Shown here: piece after piece, positions 52,091 to 60,855 of the stretch
How the letters are laid out: each line of letters opens with the position of its first letter
Position numbering within the stretch: position 1 is the first letter of the stretch
NCBI GenBank assembly: GCA_965365275.1
Contig: CBDUBA010000001.1
Coordinates: 124,001 to 188,000, forward strand
DNA from: JAGTVG01 sp965365275
GTDB lineage: Bacteria; Bacteroidota; Bacteroidia; Cytophagales; Cyclobacteriaceae
Direction of reading: 5' to 3'
Length of the DNA: 64,000 bases
Notes under the pieces: generated by a model
The model's database searches: none
What the model was told of the DNA's origin: nothing
Seen by the model: the letters and a program-made list of their open reading frames with translations, nothing else
Translations under genes and position numbers: made by a program

Positions 52091-52885
52091 TCAATCTACA
52101 TATATATCTTCAGGATCAGTTTTATCCAGTTCAATCAGGAATTCTGATATTTTTGGAATGATCTTCCCTAAATAATTCTTTCCTTTTTCTTCAGAAGACC
52201 TGGAAGGATTACCAATTCCAGTATCCTTGGATACCTTTGTCCATTCCCTTGGGGCCCATAACCATCCTTCATGACGTCCATGAAATTTTAGTTTTCTGCT
52301 GGCCCCATCGCCAGCCTCTTTCAACGGTAATACCCAATCTGGTGCAATATGCATCATAATACTTGTTTCCATTTCCCCGGCATGATCGCCCGTATCTTCA
52401 AAATACTTCTTCCAATCACCTTCGACAAGATACCAGTTGATTGTTCCTATAAAGAATCCCGGATAATCTGCCTTAATCTCTCTGATCATTTGCCTGAAAT
52501 CATTTCCACCGTGTCCATTCAAAACAATCAATTTCTTTATTCCCTGTCCATCGAGAGAGTCTACAACATCCCTTAATACAAATGCCTGGGTTGAAGGATT
52601 CATATTTATCGTTAATTTTATATCAAGCTGTTGTGTATTCACTCCATAGGGTACAGTTGGCAAAACTGCTACCTTCACATTTTGTTCCCATGCTTTTTTA
52701 GCAGCTTCCGCAGCTATATAATCACATTGGATATTGTCGGTTCCATAAGGTAAATGATAGTTATGGGCCTCCGTAGCGCCCCACGGAAGAATTGCGATTG
52801 AATAGTTGGTTTCTTTTACCGATTTCCAATTATTTTCATTGATGATGTACGGTCTGGGAGGTTTCTTACCTGTTCTGTGAGTCAT
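52091..52885 (-). CDS. Creatininase family amidohydrolase
   Basis: A 264-residue metal-dependent amidohydrolase. The motifs are AILPWGATEAHNYHLPYGTDN (metal Glu and His, and Asp), LNGHGGNDFRQM (His) and GDHAGEMETSIMMH (Glu). These four regions form the two-metal site of creatininase/arfB/mycofactocin-type enzymes that cut a cyclic or linear amide. It is first in the two-gene unit with the Ldh-family gene. The actual substrate is unlikely to be creatinine, since no creatinase or related genes are near. Confidence 0.85.
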   Translation of the reverse strand: MTHRTGKKPPRPYIINENNWKSVKETNYSIAILPWGATEAHNYHLPYGTDNIQCDYIAAEAAKKAWEQNVKVAVLPTVPYGVNTQQLDIKLTINMNPSTQAFVLRDVVDSLDGQGIKKLIVLNGHGGNDFRQMIREIKADYPGFFIGTINWYLVEGDWKKYFEDTGDHAGEMETSIMMHIAPDWVLPLKEAGDGASRKLKFHGRHEGWLWAPREWTKVSKDTGIGNPSRSSEEKGKNYLGKIIPKISEFLIELDKTDPEDIYVD

Positions 52886-53104
52886 TTTTCTATTGTATTT
52901 TTATCTATTCAGTTTTTTAATATTAAGGACTTATTGATTATTAATGATCATTCTACCTTTACTTATCTCTTAGCATATAACGTATATAACAATCCAGGCT
53001 TCCATACAAATTTGTATCTTTTTTACCCAATCAATATAAACAATTGCCCGTTTTATTTGATCTGATCACAATTTTTGTAATATAGTAAAGTTAAATTATC
53101 TAAA

Positions 53105-53112
53105 TATTTTTG
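53105..53112 (+). promoter_or_regulatory. Candidate Bacteroidota sigma-A -7 element for the NCS2 permease
   Basis: TATTTTTG matches TAnnTTTG, 27 bases before the ATG at 53140. A TTTTTG lies about 27 bases upstream, longer than the usual -33/-7 spacing, so this is only a candidate. Confidence 0.3.
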
Positions 53113-53139
53113 TTTGGTAAATAATCCTCATTTTTATAA

Positions 53140-54432
53140 ATGATCGATCGATTTTTCCGGATTAAAGAAAGGAATACCAGCCTGAGACAGGAAATAATCG
53201 GAGGGCTAACCACTTTTCTTACGATGTCCTACATCATATTCCTGCACCCAAATATGCTTGCTGAAACTGGCATGGACAAAGGTGCTTTAATAACAATAAC
53301 TTGCCTCGCTTCATTCATCGGAACAGTAATTGTTGGAATGTGGGCGAATGTACCTTTTGCATTAGCCCCAGGCCTTGGATTAAATAGCTTTTTCACATAT
53401 TCTGTTGTAATTGGAATGGGCATAGACTGGCAGATTGCCCTGGGAGCTGTATTTATTTCCGGAATATTATTTCTTATTCTTACCTTCTCCGGGTTCCGTG
53501 AAAGGATAGTTCATGCAATACCTTTATCATTGCGATTAGCCGTTCCGGCAGGTATTGGCTTGTTAATCACCTTTATAGGGTTAAAAAATATGGGGTTGAT
53601 AGTAAGCAATTCCTCTACTCTTGTACAAATGGGAGAAATGACAACAACTTTAATAATCAGTCTTATTGGCTTGATACTTATTATAGTTCTTGAAATTAAA
53701 AAAATAAAAGGAAGTATTCTCTTGGGGATTTTATTTATAGTGATTACCGGGATGATTCTGGGATATATACATGTTCCTGAAGATTATATTTCCTCTCCCC
53801 CATCAATAGAGCCTGTTGCTTTTAAGTTGAATATAATACAGGCCCTGAAGATCAGTTTTTTAGGTGTAATTTTCTCATTTCTTTTTGTAGACCTGTTTGA
53901 CTCCGTAGGTACAATTATAGCCTGCGCTTATGAGGCAAAGCTTGTAAATAAAGATGGAAATATATCAGGTATTGAAAAGATCCTGGGTTCTGATGCAATA
54001 TCAACCGTACTGGGTTCTCTACTGGGAACAAGTACAATAACTACATATATTGAGTCAGCCTCAGGGATATCAGCAGGAGCTAGAACGGGCCTTTCATCTG
54101 TAATAGTTGGCCTTCTTTTCTTAATAGCCCCTTTTTTTGCGCCCCTGATACAAATCGTTCCCGGATACGCAACAGCCCCTGCTCTTGTCATTGTAGGCGT
54201 ATACATGTTCAGGAATATTCAAAAAATTAATTTCACAGATCTGGAGGATGGAATTCCAGCTTTTTTCACCATCATAATTATGCCATTTACAAGCAGCATC
54301 AGCTTGGGACTTTCCTATGGCTTTCTTTCTTTTATATTCCTCAAGGTTATAAGCGGTAAACACAAGCGACTATCCACAATATTATGGATAATAGGCATGT
54401 TGTGTCTGGCTAATCTGATAATTACATCCTGA
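53140..54432 (+). CDS. NCS2 family nucleobase permease (AzgA-like)
   Basis: A 430-residue, 14-TM inner-membrane proton symporter. The N terminus (RFFRIKERNTSLRQEIIGGLTTFLTMSYIIFLHP) is the AzgA/YjcD start, with APGLGLNSFFTYSVVIGMG in TM3 and LLGTSTITTYIESASGISAGARTGLSSV in TM10, which shapes the base-binding site. These carriers take up adenine, guanine or hypoxanthine. Which base is not resolved. The gene's stop lies inside a 12-base tandem repeat. Confidence 0.9.
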   Translation: MIDRFFRIKERNTSLRQEIIGGLTTFLTMSYIIFLHPNMLAETGMDKGALITITCLASFIGTVIVGMWANVPFALAPGLGLNSFFTYSVVIGMGIDWQIALGAVFISGILFLILTFSGFRERIVHAIPLSLRLAVPAGIGLLITFIGLKNMGLIVSNSSTLVQMGEMTTTLIISLIGLILIIVLEIKKIKGSILLGILFIVITGMILGYIHVPEDYISSPPSIEPVAFKLNIIQALKISFLGVIFSFLFVDLFDSVGTIIACAYEAKLVNKDGNISGIEKILGSDAISTVLGSLLGTSTITTYIESASGISAGARTGLSSVIVGLLFLIAPFFAPLIQIVPGYATAPALVIVGVYMFRNIQKINFTDLEDGIPAFFTIIIMPFTSSISLGLSYGFLSFIFLKVISGKHKRLSTILWIIGMLCLANLIITS

Positions 54433-54457
54433 ATTCCACCCTGAATTCCACCCTGAA
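54428..54457 (+). repeat. 12-bp tandem repeat (2.5 copies) across the NCS2 stop codon
   Basis: CCTGAATTCCAC twice, then CCTGAA. The TGA stop at 54430-54432 is part of the first copy. Probably replication slippage at the gene end. Confidence 0.8.
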
Positions 54458-54675
54458 CATCAATACCATATGATCCGAAGAAAGTTGAGTGTCATATATC
54501 ATATATCGTTAAAAAGTTAGCTAATTAGTGTTAAATATCGGACGTATTTCAACCAGGATCCATTTTTAAATGATATTATTATTGACAGCCTGTATACTGG
54601 ATATGCTGCTATAAGAGTATTTTATAGACCATCCCGGGAGAGTATTCTCATTGCATTTATAGCAAGTGGATAAAC

Positions 54676-54704
54676 AAAAAAAAGAGGCTGTTTTTAAACA
54701 GCCC
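54676..54704 (-). terminator. Rho-independent terminator of the YbaK-like gene
   Basis: On the minus strand the stem GGCTGTTT / AAACAGCC is followed by TC and then eight T. It sits just after the YbaK-like stop. Confidence 0.85.
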
Positions 54705-54718
54705 CTGATATTTTAAGG

Positions 54719-55183
54719 TTATAATACTGAAAATTTAAGAATTTTAGGCTTTACAAGCCTTTCAAAATCCGAATAATTCATTCGGATCAACTCAGAATGT
54801 GTTCCAGCATTAAAAGCTATTTCAACATCCTCGGTTAAACTCTGGGCAACATATACTTCCATATTGTATAAATTTCCAAATGGCGGCATAGCACCCAGTT
54901 CACAATCCTCAAATATTTCTTTAAATTCTGATTCATGTGCTAATACAACCTCTTCATTGCCAGTCACTTCCTTCAACAGGTGGAAATCAACATGATAGGT
55001 AGCCGGCAGCACAGCCATTGCAAGTCTTTCATTGATTTTAATAATAACAGTTTTTGCCATCTCTTTGCCCTTTATGTGCGCAGATGCCGCTACCTGTTGC
55101 GCAGTAAAGGCCTGAGAATGAGTTATGGTAACATATGGCACATTATTGTCATCAAGATATTTTTTAAGTTTTCCGCAAGCCAT
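54719..55183 (-). CDS. YbaK/EbsC (ProX-type) aminoacyl-tRNA deacylase domain protein
   Basis: About 154 residues from the ATG at 55183 (MACGKLKKYLDD). A longer frame to 55225 adds 14 residues that are poor sequence. The YbaK fold is marked by ITHSQAFTAQQVAASAHIKGKEMAKTVIIKINE, the conserved Lys in the active pocket, the late GAMPPFGNLYNMEVYVAQ loop and the NAGTHSELIRMNYSDFERLV end. These domains hydrolyse mischarged aminoacyl-tRNA in trans. This subgroup has a characteristic acidic insert and unknown tRNA specificity. It has its own terminator. Confidence 0.8.
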   Translation of the reverse strand: MACGKLKKYLDDNNVPYVTITHSQAFTAQQVAASAHIKGKEMAKTVIIKINERLAMAVLPATYHVDFHLLKEVTGNEEVVLAHESEFKEIFEDCELGAMPPFGNLYNMEVYVAQSLTEDVEIAFNAGTHSELIRMNYSDFERLVKPKILKFSVL

Positions 55184-55522
55184 TATTTTTTTATTTATTG
55201 CTCTGAGATGAATACAGGATAACATTTCCTATCAGAAATGCAGTAAACCTAATTTTTTAGATTATTGAAAGCAAAATGGCCTTATGTCAACAGACCAAAT
55301 ATTATCCTATAACATATACTGAAACTTTCATCAAGTAATTCCAGTTCCAAGGATTTATAATTATAAGATAAAAAAAAGTTTATCATCCTTCAAGTTAAAA
55401 TACCATTTTCTGGTTTTGAAAGATGATAAACTTATTATATTTCGTCTATCTTATTTGGTTAATTTCTATGTTTTCCGGAATTTGCTGAAATTCAGAAGAA
55501 AATATTTACAATCTTTTAACAA
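55184..55522. other. 339-base intergenic region with a terminator
   Basis: Holds the hairpin terminator at 55370-55433 for the downstream minus-strand PIG-L gene and the presumed promoter of the YbaK-like gene. No ORF, RNA gene or repeat array was seen. Confidence 0.5.
55370..55433 (-). terminator. Long-stem terminator of the PIG-L/Gfo operon
   Basis: Minus-strand arms AAGTTTATCATCTTTCAA and TTGAAGGATGATAAACTT pair over 18 bases with a single U-G wobble around a 22-base loop, followed by six further T. It lies about 90 bases after the PIG-L stop at 55523. Confidence 0.65.
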
Positions 55523-56398
55523 TTACTGGCCAAGCATTGGAAATAGTGCGCGGATCTCATCATCACTTGGTCTTCTTCCATACTCGCATATTTCAAATGT
55601 CTCTGCATGCTTTACCAGTTTGCTTCGATCATTCCCGTACCATTTATCCAAGGAAGCCCTCGCTTCTGCCGAAAGAGTTCCTCCTCCCCAGATATTACCA
55701 AGCCATTTTAATCGTTCGTCGGGATCTTCGGGAACATTCTCCAGTTGCCCCACAGTCCATGGAAGCCATGAGAAAAACTGAGATTCATGAGCAGCCATAC
55801 CATAGATTTTCTGATCAAAAACATCTGTAATATCCACGGCTATATCCGGAGTAAATGGGTTAGGTTTTTGGAAGCGATCCCTGGTGTAAAGAAAGACAGG
55901 ATTTTTCTTTAATGGTGGTGTGTCCGGAGCTACATTCGGCACAATCACCATATATGCTGCATCCTGCAGTAAAACACCGGTATATCTATGATCAGGATGA
56001 TAATCATTAGGTCGTGGACCTATAACAACATCTGCATTCCATTTTCTGATCAGGCGAATGACCTCAAGTCGGTTTTCTAAGGTTGGTAATAATTCTCCAT
56101 CATGATTATCCAGGGTAATATATTTTACACCATAACGTTTTCCGGCTTCTTCAGCTTCAGCTCTTCGAATTCTAGCCAGCGCTCCTCCTCCCATATCCTG
56201 ATGACCTGCATCTCCATTGGTCAAGGAAACCATCATTACATTATGTCCCATTTTCGACCATAGAATTGCTGTCCCGGCATCACTGTCCGGGTCATCCGGG
56301 TGTGCACCAAAAATGATAACATTTACCTTTCGCTCCTGTGCATTCAGGCTGATAACAGCTGCCAGTAATAGAAGTAATAATAGAGAGAATCTTTTCAT
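55523..56398 (-). CDS. PIG-L family deacetylase (copy 2 of a tandem pair)
   Basis: A 291-residue zinc-dependent de-N-acetylase with a signal peptide (MKRFSLLLLLLLAAVISLNAQ). GAHPDDPDSDAGTA holds the A-H-P-D-D zinc/base motif, GPRPNDYHPDHRYTG the second zinc His, and NVAPDTPPLKKNP and AAHESQFFSWLPW complete the family. It removes N-acetyl groups from GlcNAc-containing or thiol-type conjugates; the periplasmic position suggests an extracellular amino-sugar conjugate. It is strikingly similar to the gene just upstream, down to the FEICEYGRRPSDDEIR end. Last gene of the three-gene operon starting at 58798. Confidence 0.85.
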   Translation of the reverse strand: MKRFSLLLLLLLAAVISLNAQERKVNVIIFGAHPDDPDSDAGTAILWSKMGHNVMMVSLTNGDAGHQDMGGGALARIRRAEAEEAGKRYGVKYITLDNHDGELLPTLENRLEVIRLIRKWNADVVIGPRPNDYHPDHRYTGVLLQDAAYMVIVPNVAPDTPPLKKNPVFLYTRDRFQKPNPFTPDIAVDITDVFDQKIYGMAAHESQFFSWLPWTVGQLENVPEDPDERLKWLGNIWGGGTLSAEARASLDKWYGNDRSKLVKHAETFEICEYGRRPSDDEIRALFPMLGQ

Positions 56399-56503
56399 AG
56401 TTAAATCATTAATTAATAAATGAATTCAATTTTTCCACTAAAATATTAAAATTGAACCGCAGGCAAGGGGTAATACTTAAATAAATTACAAATTGATGAT
56501 CAT

Positions 56504-57382
56504 TTACCTGATCATGGGGAACAATTTCCTGATCTCATCATCACTCGGACGTCGCCCATACTCACAAATCTCGAAAGCTTCTGCATCGGTAACGGCAGCA
56601 GCTTTATCCTTGCCATACCATTTAACAAGTGATTCCCTTACCTCTTCCGTTATCCTTACTTTCCTGTATTTTGCAAGGTATTCAAGCCTGTCTTCCTCAA
56701 CTTCAGGGATCTCATCCAGTCTTCCGGAGGTCCATGGCAGCCATTCAAAATGCTGTGATTCGTGTGCAGCCATAGTATAAATTTTTTGTTTGTAAGTATC
56801 TGAAATATCGACTGCGATATCAGGCATAAATGGATTCGGTTTTTGGAAGAAATCCTGGGCATATAAAAATATTGGATTTTTCTTTAAAGGAGGTGTATCA
56901 GGAGCCACATTAGGCACAATAACCATATAAGCAGCATCCTGAAGCACTATTCCACAATTCCGGTGGTCAGGATGATAATCATTAGGTCTTGGTCCTATTA
57001 CAAGGTCCGCATTCCACTTTCTGATCAATCGAATAACCTGTAATCTAACATGTAAGGTAGGCATTAGCTCCCCGTCATGATTATCCAGCACAACATATTT
57101 AACTCCAGCCCTTCTACCAGCCTCTTCCGCTTCTGCTCTTCGAATTTTTGCCAGTGCTCCACCCCCCATGGAAAAGTGCCCTGCATCACCATTTGTTAAA
57201 GCAACAAACATTACATTATGCCCCATTTGTGCAAATTTTATTGCCGTTCCTCCAGCATCTGCATCAGCATCATCGGGATGTGCACCAAATACAATTACAT
57301 TAATTTTATCATCCTGAGCATATGACAATAGTGCAATTAAAATAAATGAAAGAGTAAATATATTTTGAATCAGCTTTTTCAT
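56504..57382 (-). CDS. PIG-L family deacetylase (copy 1 of a tandem pair)
   Basis: A 292-residue secreted paralogue of the next gene. Signal MKKLIQNIFTLSFILIALLSYA; zinc motif GAHPDDADADAGGT; GPRPNDYHPDHRNCG; AAHESQHFEWLPW; end FEICEYGRRPSDDEIRKLF. Most of the region WNAD...WLPW is identical to copy 2, differing mainly in surface positions. It begins 15 bases after the Gfo/Idh/MocA gene stop, so is on the same transcript, and is separated from copy 2 by 105 bases. Confidence 0.85.
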   Translation of the reverse strand: MKKLIQNIFTLSFILIALLSYAQDDKINVIVFGAHPDDADADAGGTAIKFAQMGHNVMFVALTNGDAGHFSMGGGALAKIRRAEAEEAGRRAGVKYVVLDNHDGELMPTLHVRLQVIRLIRKWNADLVIGPRPNDYHPDHRNCGIVLQDAAYMVIVPNVAPDTPPLKKNPIFLYAQDFFQKPNPFMPDIAVDISDTYKQKIYTMAAHESQHFEWLPWTSGRLDEIPEVEEDRLEYLAKYRKVRITEEVRESLVKWYGKDKAAAVTDAEAFEICEYGRRPSDDEIRKLFPMIR

Positions 57383-57397
57383 AATATTAATTCGGGT

Positions 57398-58798
57398 TTA
57401 TATAAGTTGCATTTTAACAGGATCCCAGCCAACGGCCTTATCCTCAAAGTAACTGAAATTCGACAGCAATGCCGCTCCGGCAGCTCGTAGCCCGTATGTG
57501 GTATCTTCTACTACTTTCCTGTTTCCACGCATCGCACCAAAAAATGTAAGGAAATGATCATGGTCGGCACCTTTGTAGGAACTGGAAGCTTCAAATACGG
57601 TATCCTGTGGATTTAACATATTATTTCGCTGTTGATCATACTTAGCATCGTACATTTTGTTAATCTCGTTCTGAATATTTTCAGGGTAGGATTTGAGAGC
57701 ATAACCGGTAGGCCTCCATCCCATATCGCTATGGGTAACCATCACGGATCTCCAGCCAACTACCATGGCACCATCCGTACCAATTAATTTAAAAGCTCCT
57801 CCACCGCCTCCGCCAGCAACAAAATTGATCCTTAGCACGGCATTAAAGGCAGGATGATTTTCTGCCTCCGGGAAGTCATATAGAGACATCATAATATCAG
57901 GCACATCCCGGCCATCTTTCCAGTATCTTAATCCGCCTGTTGATTTTGCTCTTACAGGGCCTAAAGAATCTATAACAAAGTTCATGGTAGAGAAGGAATG
58001 AACAAACAAGTCACCGGCTACACCTGTTCCATAATCCTGGTAGTTTCTCCATCTGAAAAATCGAACAGGATCATATTCCACCTTTGGCGCGGATCCCAGG
58101 AATGTATCAAAATCAATACTATCCGGATCAGCATCAGGAGGTATAGGATATTGCCAGGCACCTTCCGAAGAATACCGGTCATTATGTATCTCAACCATTA
58201 CAAGATCACCTATCGCACCTGATTTGTATAATTCCCTGGCCTTTGCTGCATAAATGCCAGACATACCCTGGCTTCCTACCTGCAAAACCGCCCCGGTATC
58301 CTTTTGGACTTTGATCAGGTTATGACCTTCCTGGATGTTCTTTATCATAGGCTTCTCGAGGTATACTGCCTTCCCTGCTTTCATAGCATCTGTTGCAATA
58401 CGCTCATGCCAATGGTCCGGGGTCGCGATGATGACAGCATCAATGTCTTCTTTTGCCAGGATCTCTCTATAATCCCTGGTAGTAAAAATATCCTTGCCAT
58501 ATAATTCATGGGCTCTTGTTAATCTGCCTTTATACAGATCACAGGCAGCAACAAACTCGACACCTTCAACACCCACAGCATTGGCAGTATCTCCAATTCC
58601 CTGAATTCCAAATCCAATAGTAGCGAGTCTTATTTTATCATTGGCAGTATAGGATTTTGTGACATATTCAGGTTCTAAAATTTCTTTTCTGATATCTGTC
58701 GATCGTGCTGCCAATATATTTGGAACCGAAAGCGCAGCTGTTCCTATAGAGACTTTTGTTAAAAAATCTCTTCTTGAGGTTTTTTTCTTAGAATTCAT
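57398..58798 (-). CDS. Tat-exported Gfo/Idh/MocA oxidoreductase
   Basis: A 466-residue protein with a Tat signal (KKTSRRDFLTKVSIGTAALSV). The Rossmann start is RLATIGFGIQGIGDTANAVG, the dinucleotide acid VAACDLYKGR, and the catalytic EKP Lys is in AVYLEKPMIKNIQEG. A C-terminal beta-sheet domain follows, rich in glycines (NFVAGGGGGGAFK). The long, exported type is common in Bacteroidota and Planctomycetota and acts on sugars in the periplasm with tightly bound cofactor, or as a non-redox glycosidase like GH109. First gene of the operon with the PIG-L pair, divergent from the sugar isomerase. Confidence 0.88.
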   Translation of the reverse strand: MNSKKKTSRRDFLTKVSIGTAALSVPNILAARSTDIRKEILEPEYVTKSYTANDKIRLATIGFGIQGIGDTANAVGVEGVEFVAACDLYKGRLTRAHELYGKDIFTTRDYREILAKEDIDAVIIATPDHWHERIATDAMKAGKAVYLEKPMIKNIQEGHNLIKVQKDTGAVLQVGSQGMSGIYAAKARELYKSGAIGDLVMVEIHNDRYSSEGAWQYPIPPDADPDSIDFDTFLGSAPKVEYDPVRFFRWRNYQDYGTGVAGDLFVHSFSTMNFVIDSLGPVRAKSTGGLRYWKDGRDVPDIMMSLYDFPEAENHPAFNAVLRINFVAGGGGGGAFKLIGTDGAMVVGWRSVMVTHSDMGWRPTGYALKSYPENIQNEINKMYDAKYDQQRNNMLNPQDTVFEASSSYKGADHDHFLTFFGAMRGNRKVVEDTTYGLRAAGAALLSNFSYFEDKAVGWDPVKMQLI

Positions 58799-58912
58799 AA
58801 TGTAAAAAATAAAGGATTAACTATTTTTTTATCAATTTATGAAATAAGAATTGATTTGAACAAAAAATTATTATTATTTACATATCTGTATAAAAACGAT
58901 TATATCTATTTT

Positions 58913-59830
58913 ATGAAAACATCCCGTCGAAAATTCTTAATGAAGACAGGCACCTTATTGGCAGGAGGTCTGTCTTTTAATAATCACCATCTGCTTAGCT
59001 CTGAACACAATATGGCTAAAGAAAGCAAAGTTACTGTTGGTGCTCATCCCTGGGTATATGCGGCCGACTTGCCCAATTTTGATATAAGCCCTCTATTAGG
59101 TAAAATATTTCAGGAGATCAAATATGCAGGGTATGATGGGGTGGAACTTATGCATCATCCCTTAAGAAATCATAATACTACCCTGATCATCTCTGATTTA
59201 AAAGATATATATGGCTTACCTGTAATAGGAACTTCCTATGGTGCAGATATGTGGGATCGATCCAAACATCAGGAGATTCTGGAAGATGTCGAAAATATTA
59301 TTGAGAATCTTGCTGAAGTAGGTGGTAGAACATTTGGAACTTCAGTCGGCAGGGCACCGGAAAAGAAAACAGAAAAACACCTTGACGATCAGGCTGATCT
59401 TCTAAAAAAAATTATAGAGATTGGCAACAAGAATGGTGTTGTAATCAACCTGCATAACCATACTTATGAAGTTGAGGATGGCCTTCACGATTTAAAAGGA
59501 ACACTAAAAAGAATTCCGGATATAAAACTTGGTCCGGATCTGAACTGGTTATTGCGTGGAGGAGTCGACCCGATTGATTTTCTTAAAAAATATCAGGATC
59601 AAATTGTCTTTATGCACATACGGGATGAATTTAAAAACGGAAAATGGTCAGAATCCCTGGGAGAAGGTGATGTAAATTTCAGGGCTATAGGAAAGACATT
59701 GAAAAAAATAAAGTTTTCAGGCGATCTAGTGGTAGAACTTGCCCATGAAAATGATTTCGACACCACTCGGGATATTCGTGATAGTCTGAAAATGAGCCGG
59801 GAACATGTAAAAAAAACAATGGGCTACTAG
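58913..59830 (+). CDS. Tat-exported sugar phosphate isomerase/epimerase-like TIM barrel
   Basis: About 305 residues from the ATG at 58913; an upstream TTG at 58856 adds 19 residues ahead of the Tat signal MKTSRRKFLMKTGTLLAGG and is rejected. The AP_endonuc_2 barrel shows YAGYDGVELMHHPL, an internal VINLHNHTYEVEDGLHDL, the metal-binding LGPDLNWLLRGGVDP and MHIRDEF, and the late VVELAHEND. Members isomerise ketoses or oxidise inositols together with Gfo/Idh proteins, and the divergent operon starts with one. The nagB terminator lies over its 3' end. Confidence 0.85.
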   Translation: MKTSRRKFLMKTGTLLAGGLSFNNHHLLSSEHNMAKESKVTVGAHPWVYAADLPNFDISPLLGKIFQEIKYAGYDGVELMHHPLRNHNTTLIISDLKDIYGLPVIGTSYGADMWDRSKHQEILEDVENIIENLAEVGGRTFGTSVGRAPEKKTEKHLDDQADLLKKIIEIGNKNGVVINLHNHTYEVEDGLHDLKGTLKRIPDIKLGPDLNWLLRGGVDPIDFLKKYQDQIVFMHIRDEFKNGKWSESLGEGDVNFRAIGKTLKKIKFSGDLVVELAHENDFDTTRDIRDSLKMSREHVKKTMGY

Positions 59831-59843
59831 TTTAGCAGCCCAT
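59809..59843 (-). terminator. Terminator of nagB inside the 3' end of the convergent isomerase gene
   Basis: ATGGGCT and AGCCCAT (plus strand 59819-59825 and 59837-59843) form a 7-bp stem. On the minus strand it is followed by TG and then eight T. It overlaps the last codons and stop (TAG 59828-59830) of the isomerase gene. Confidence 0.7.
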
Positions 59844-59858
59844 CTAATTTAGAATCTT

Positions 59859-60671
59859 TTAATCAAGATCAGGAAATTCATTATCAATAATCTGCTCAAT
59901 TTCCTTAAAATATTTTACAGTCTCGGCCTTCAATTCCATGGTGGCTTCATCATCACAGACAATTACAGCATGTCTGTGCATCTGCAACATGGAGACTGTC
60001 CACATATGGTTTACCCCTTCTTCAACTACCTGGCGCAGAGCTCTTGCCTTATGAAATCCATTAATAATTACAACCACTTCACGTGAATCCATAACCGTCC
60101 CCACACCTACTGTCAAAGCCATTCTGGGAACAAGATGAATATCATTGTCAAAAAACCTTGCATTAGCCTTGATCGTGTTGAAGTTTAATGTTTTGATCCT
60201 TGTTCTGGAGGCCAGAGAGGATCCGGGTTCATTAAATGCAATGTGGCCATCAGGCCCAATCCCGCCAAGGAAAAGTTCAATACCTCCCAGATCTTTCATC
60301 TTTGCCTCGTAATCGGCACATTCCTTATCCAGGTCGGAGGCCATTCCGTTTAAAATATTTACATTCTCTTCAGGTATATCTATATGATTGAAAAAATTCT
60401 CCCACATGAAATAATGATAACTTTGTTCGTGATCCCTGTCCAAACCAACATACTCATCCATATTGAAGGTGATCACATTTTCAAAACTAACAGCTCTCTC
60501 TTTATTAAGTTTTATCAGAGCCTTATATGTCCCAAGGGGAGAAGATCCGGTGGGTAAACCTAAAACAAATGGTTTTTCCTTCGTAGGATTGAAATTGTTG
60601 ATTCTTTCAGCAATGTAATCTGCAGTCCACTGACTTAATTGCTGGTAATCTTTTCTGATAATTATTTTCAT
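59859..60671 (-). CDS. nagB: Glucosamine-6-phosphate deaminase
   Basis: A 270-residue enzyme nearly collinear with E. coli NagB: LGLPTGSSPLGTY phosphate-binding loop, VITFNMDEYVGL (the ring-opening Asp in NMDEY), GGIGPDGHIAFNEPGSS (catalytic Asp-x-His and Glu) and ALTVGVGTVMDSREVVVIINGFHKA, which includes the allosteric/active lid. It converts glucosamine-6-phosphate to fructose-6-phosphate and ammonia, the last step of GlcNAc use. NagA and the NagC-type regulator are not in the window. Alone on the minus strand with its own terminator. Confidence 0.95.
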   Translation of the reverse strand: MKIIIRKDYQQLSQWTADYIAERINNFNPTKEKPFVLGLPTGSSPLGTYKALIKLNKERAVSFENVITFNMDEYVGLDRDHEQSYHYFMWENFFNHIDIPEENVNILNGMASDLDKECADYEAKMKDLGGIELFLGGIGPDGHIAFNEPGSSLASRTRIKTLNFNTIKANARFFDNDIHLVPRMALTVGVGTVMDSREVVVIINGFHKARALRQVVEEGVNHMWTVSMLQMHRHAVIVCDDEATMELKAETVKYFKEIEQIIDNEFPDLD

Positions 60672-60855
60672 ATTAACTAATTTTAAAAAATCTGATATTA
60701 TGTAAGTAACAATTTGAAATGCTGAAAATACCTATTTTTTGATAAATTACAAATGAATTCGGCTTATGGATTAAAGAATTTAAAATTAAAGTACAAATCT
60801 AGGCTGATACTAAAATTATATATTATTTTAAGGTAAAATAAATACATAAAAGAAT

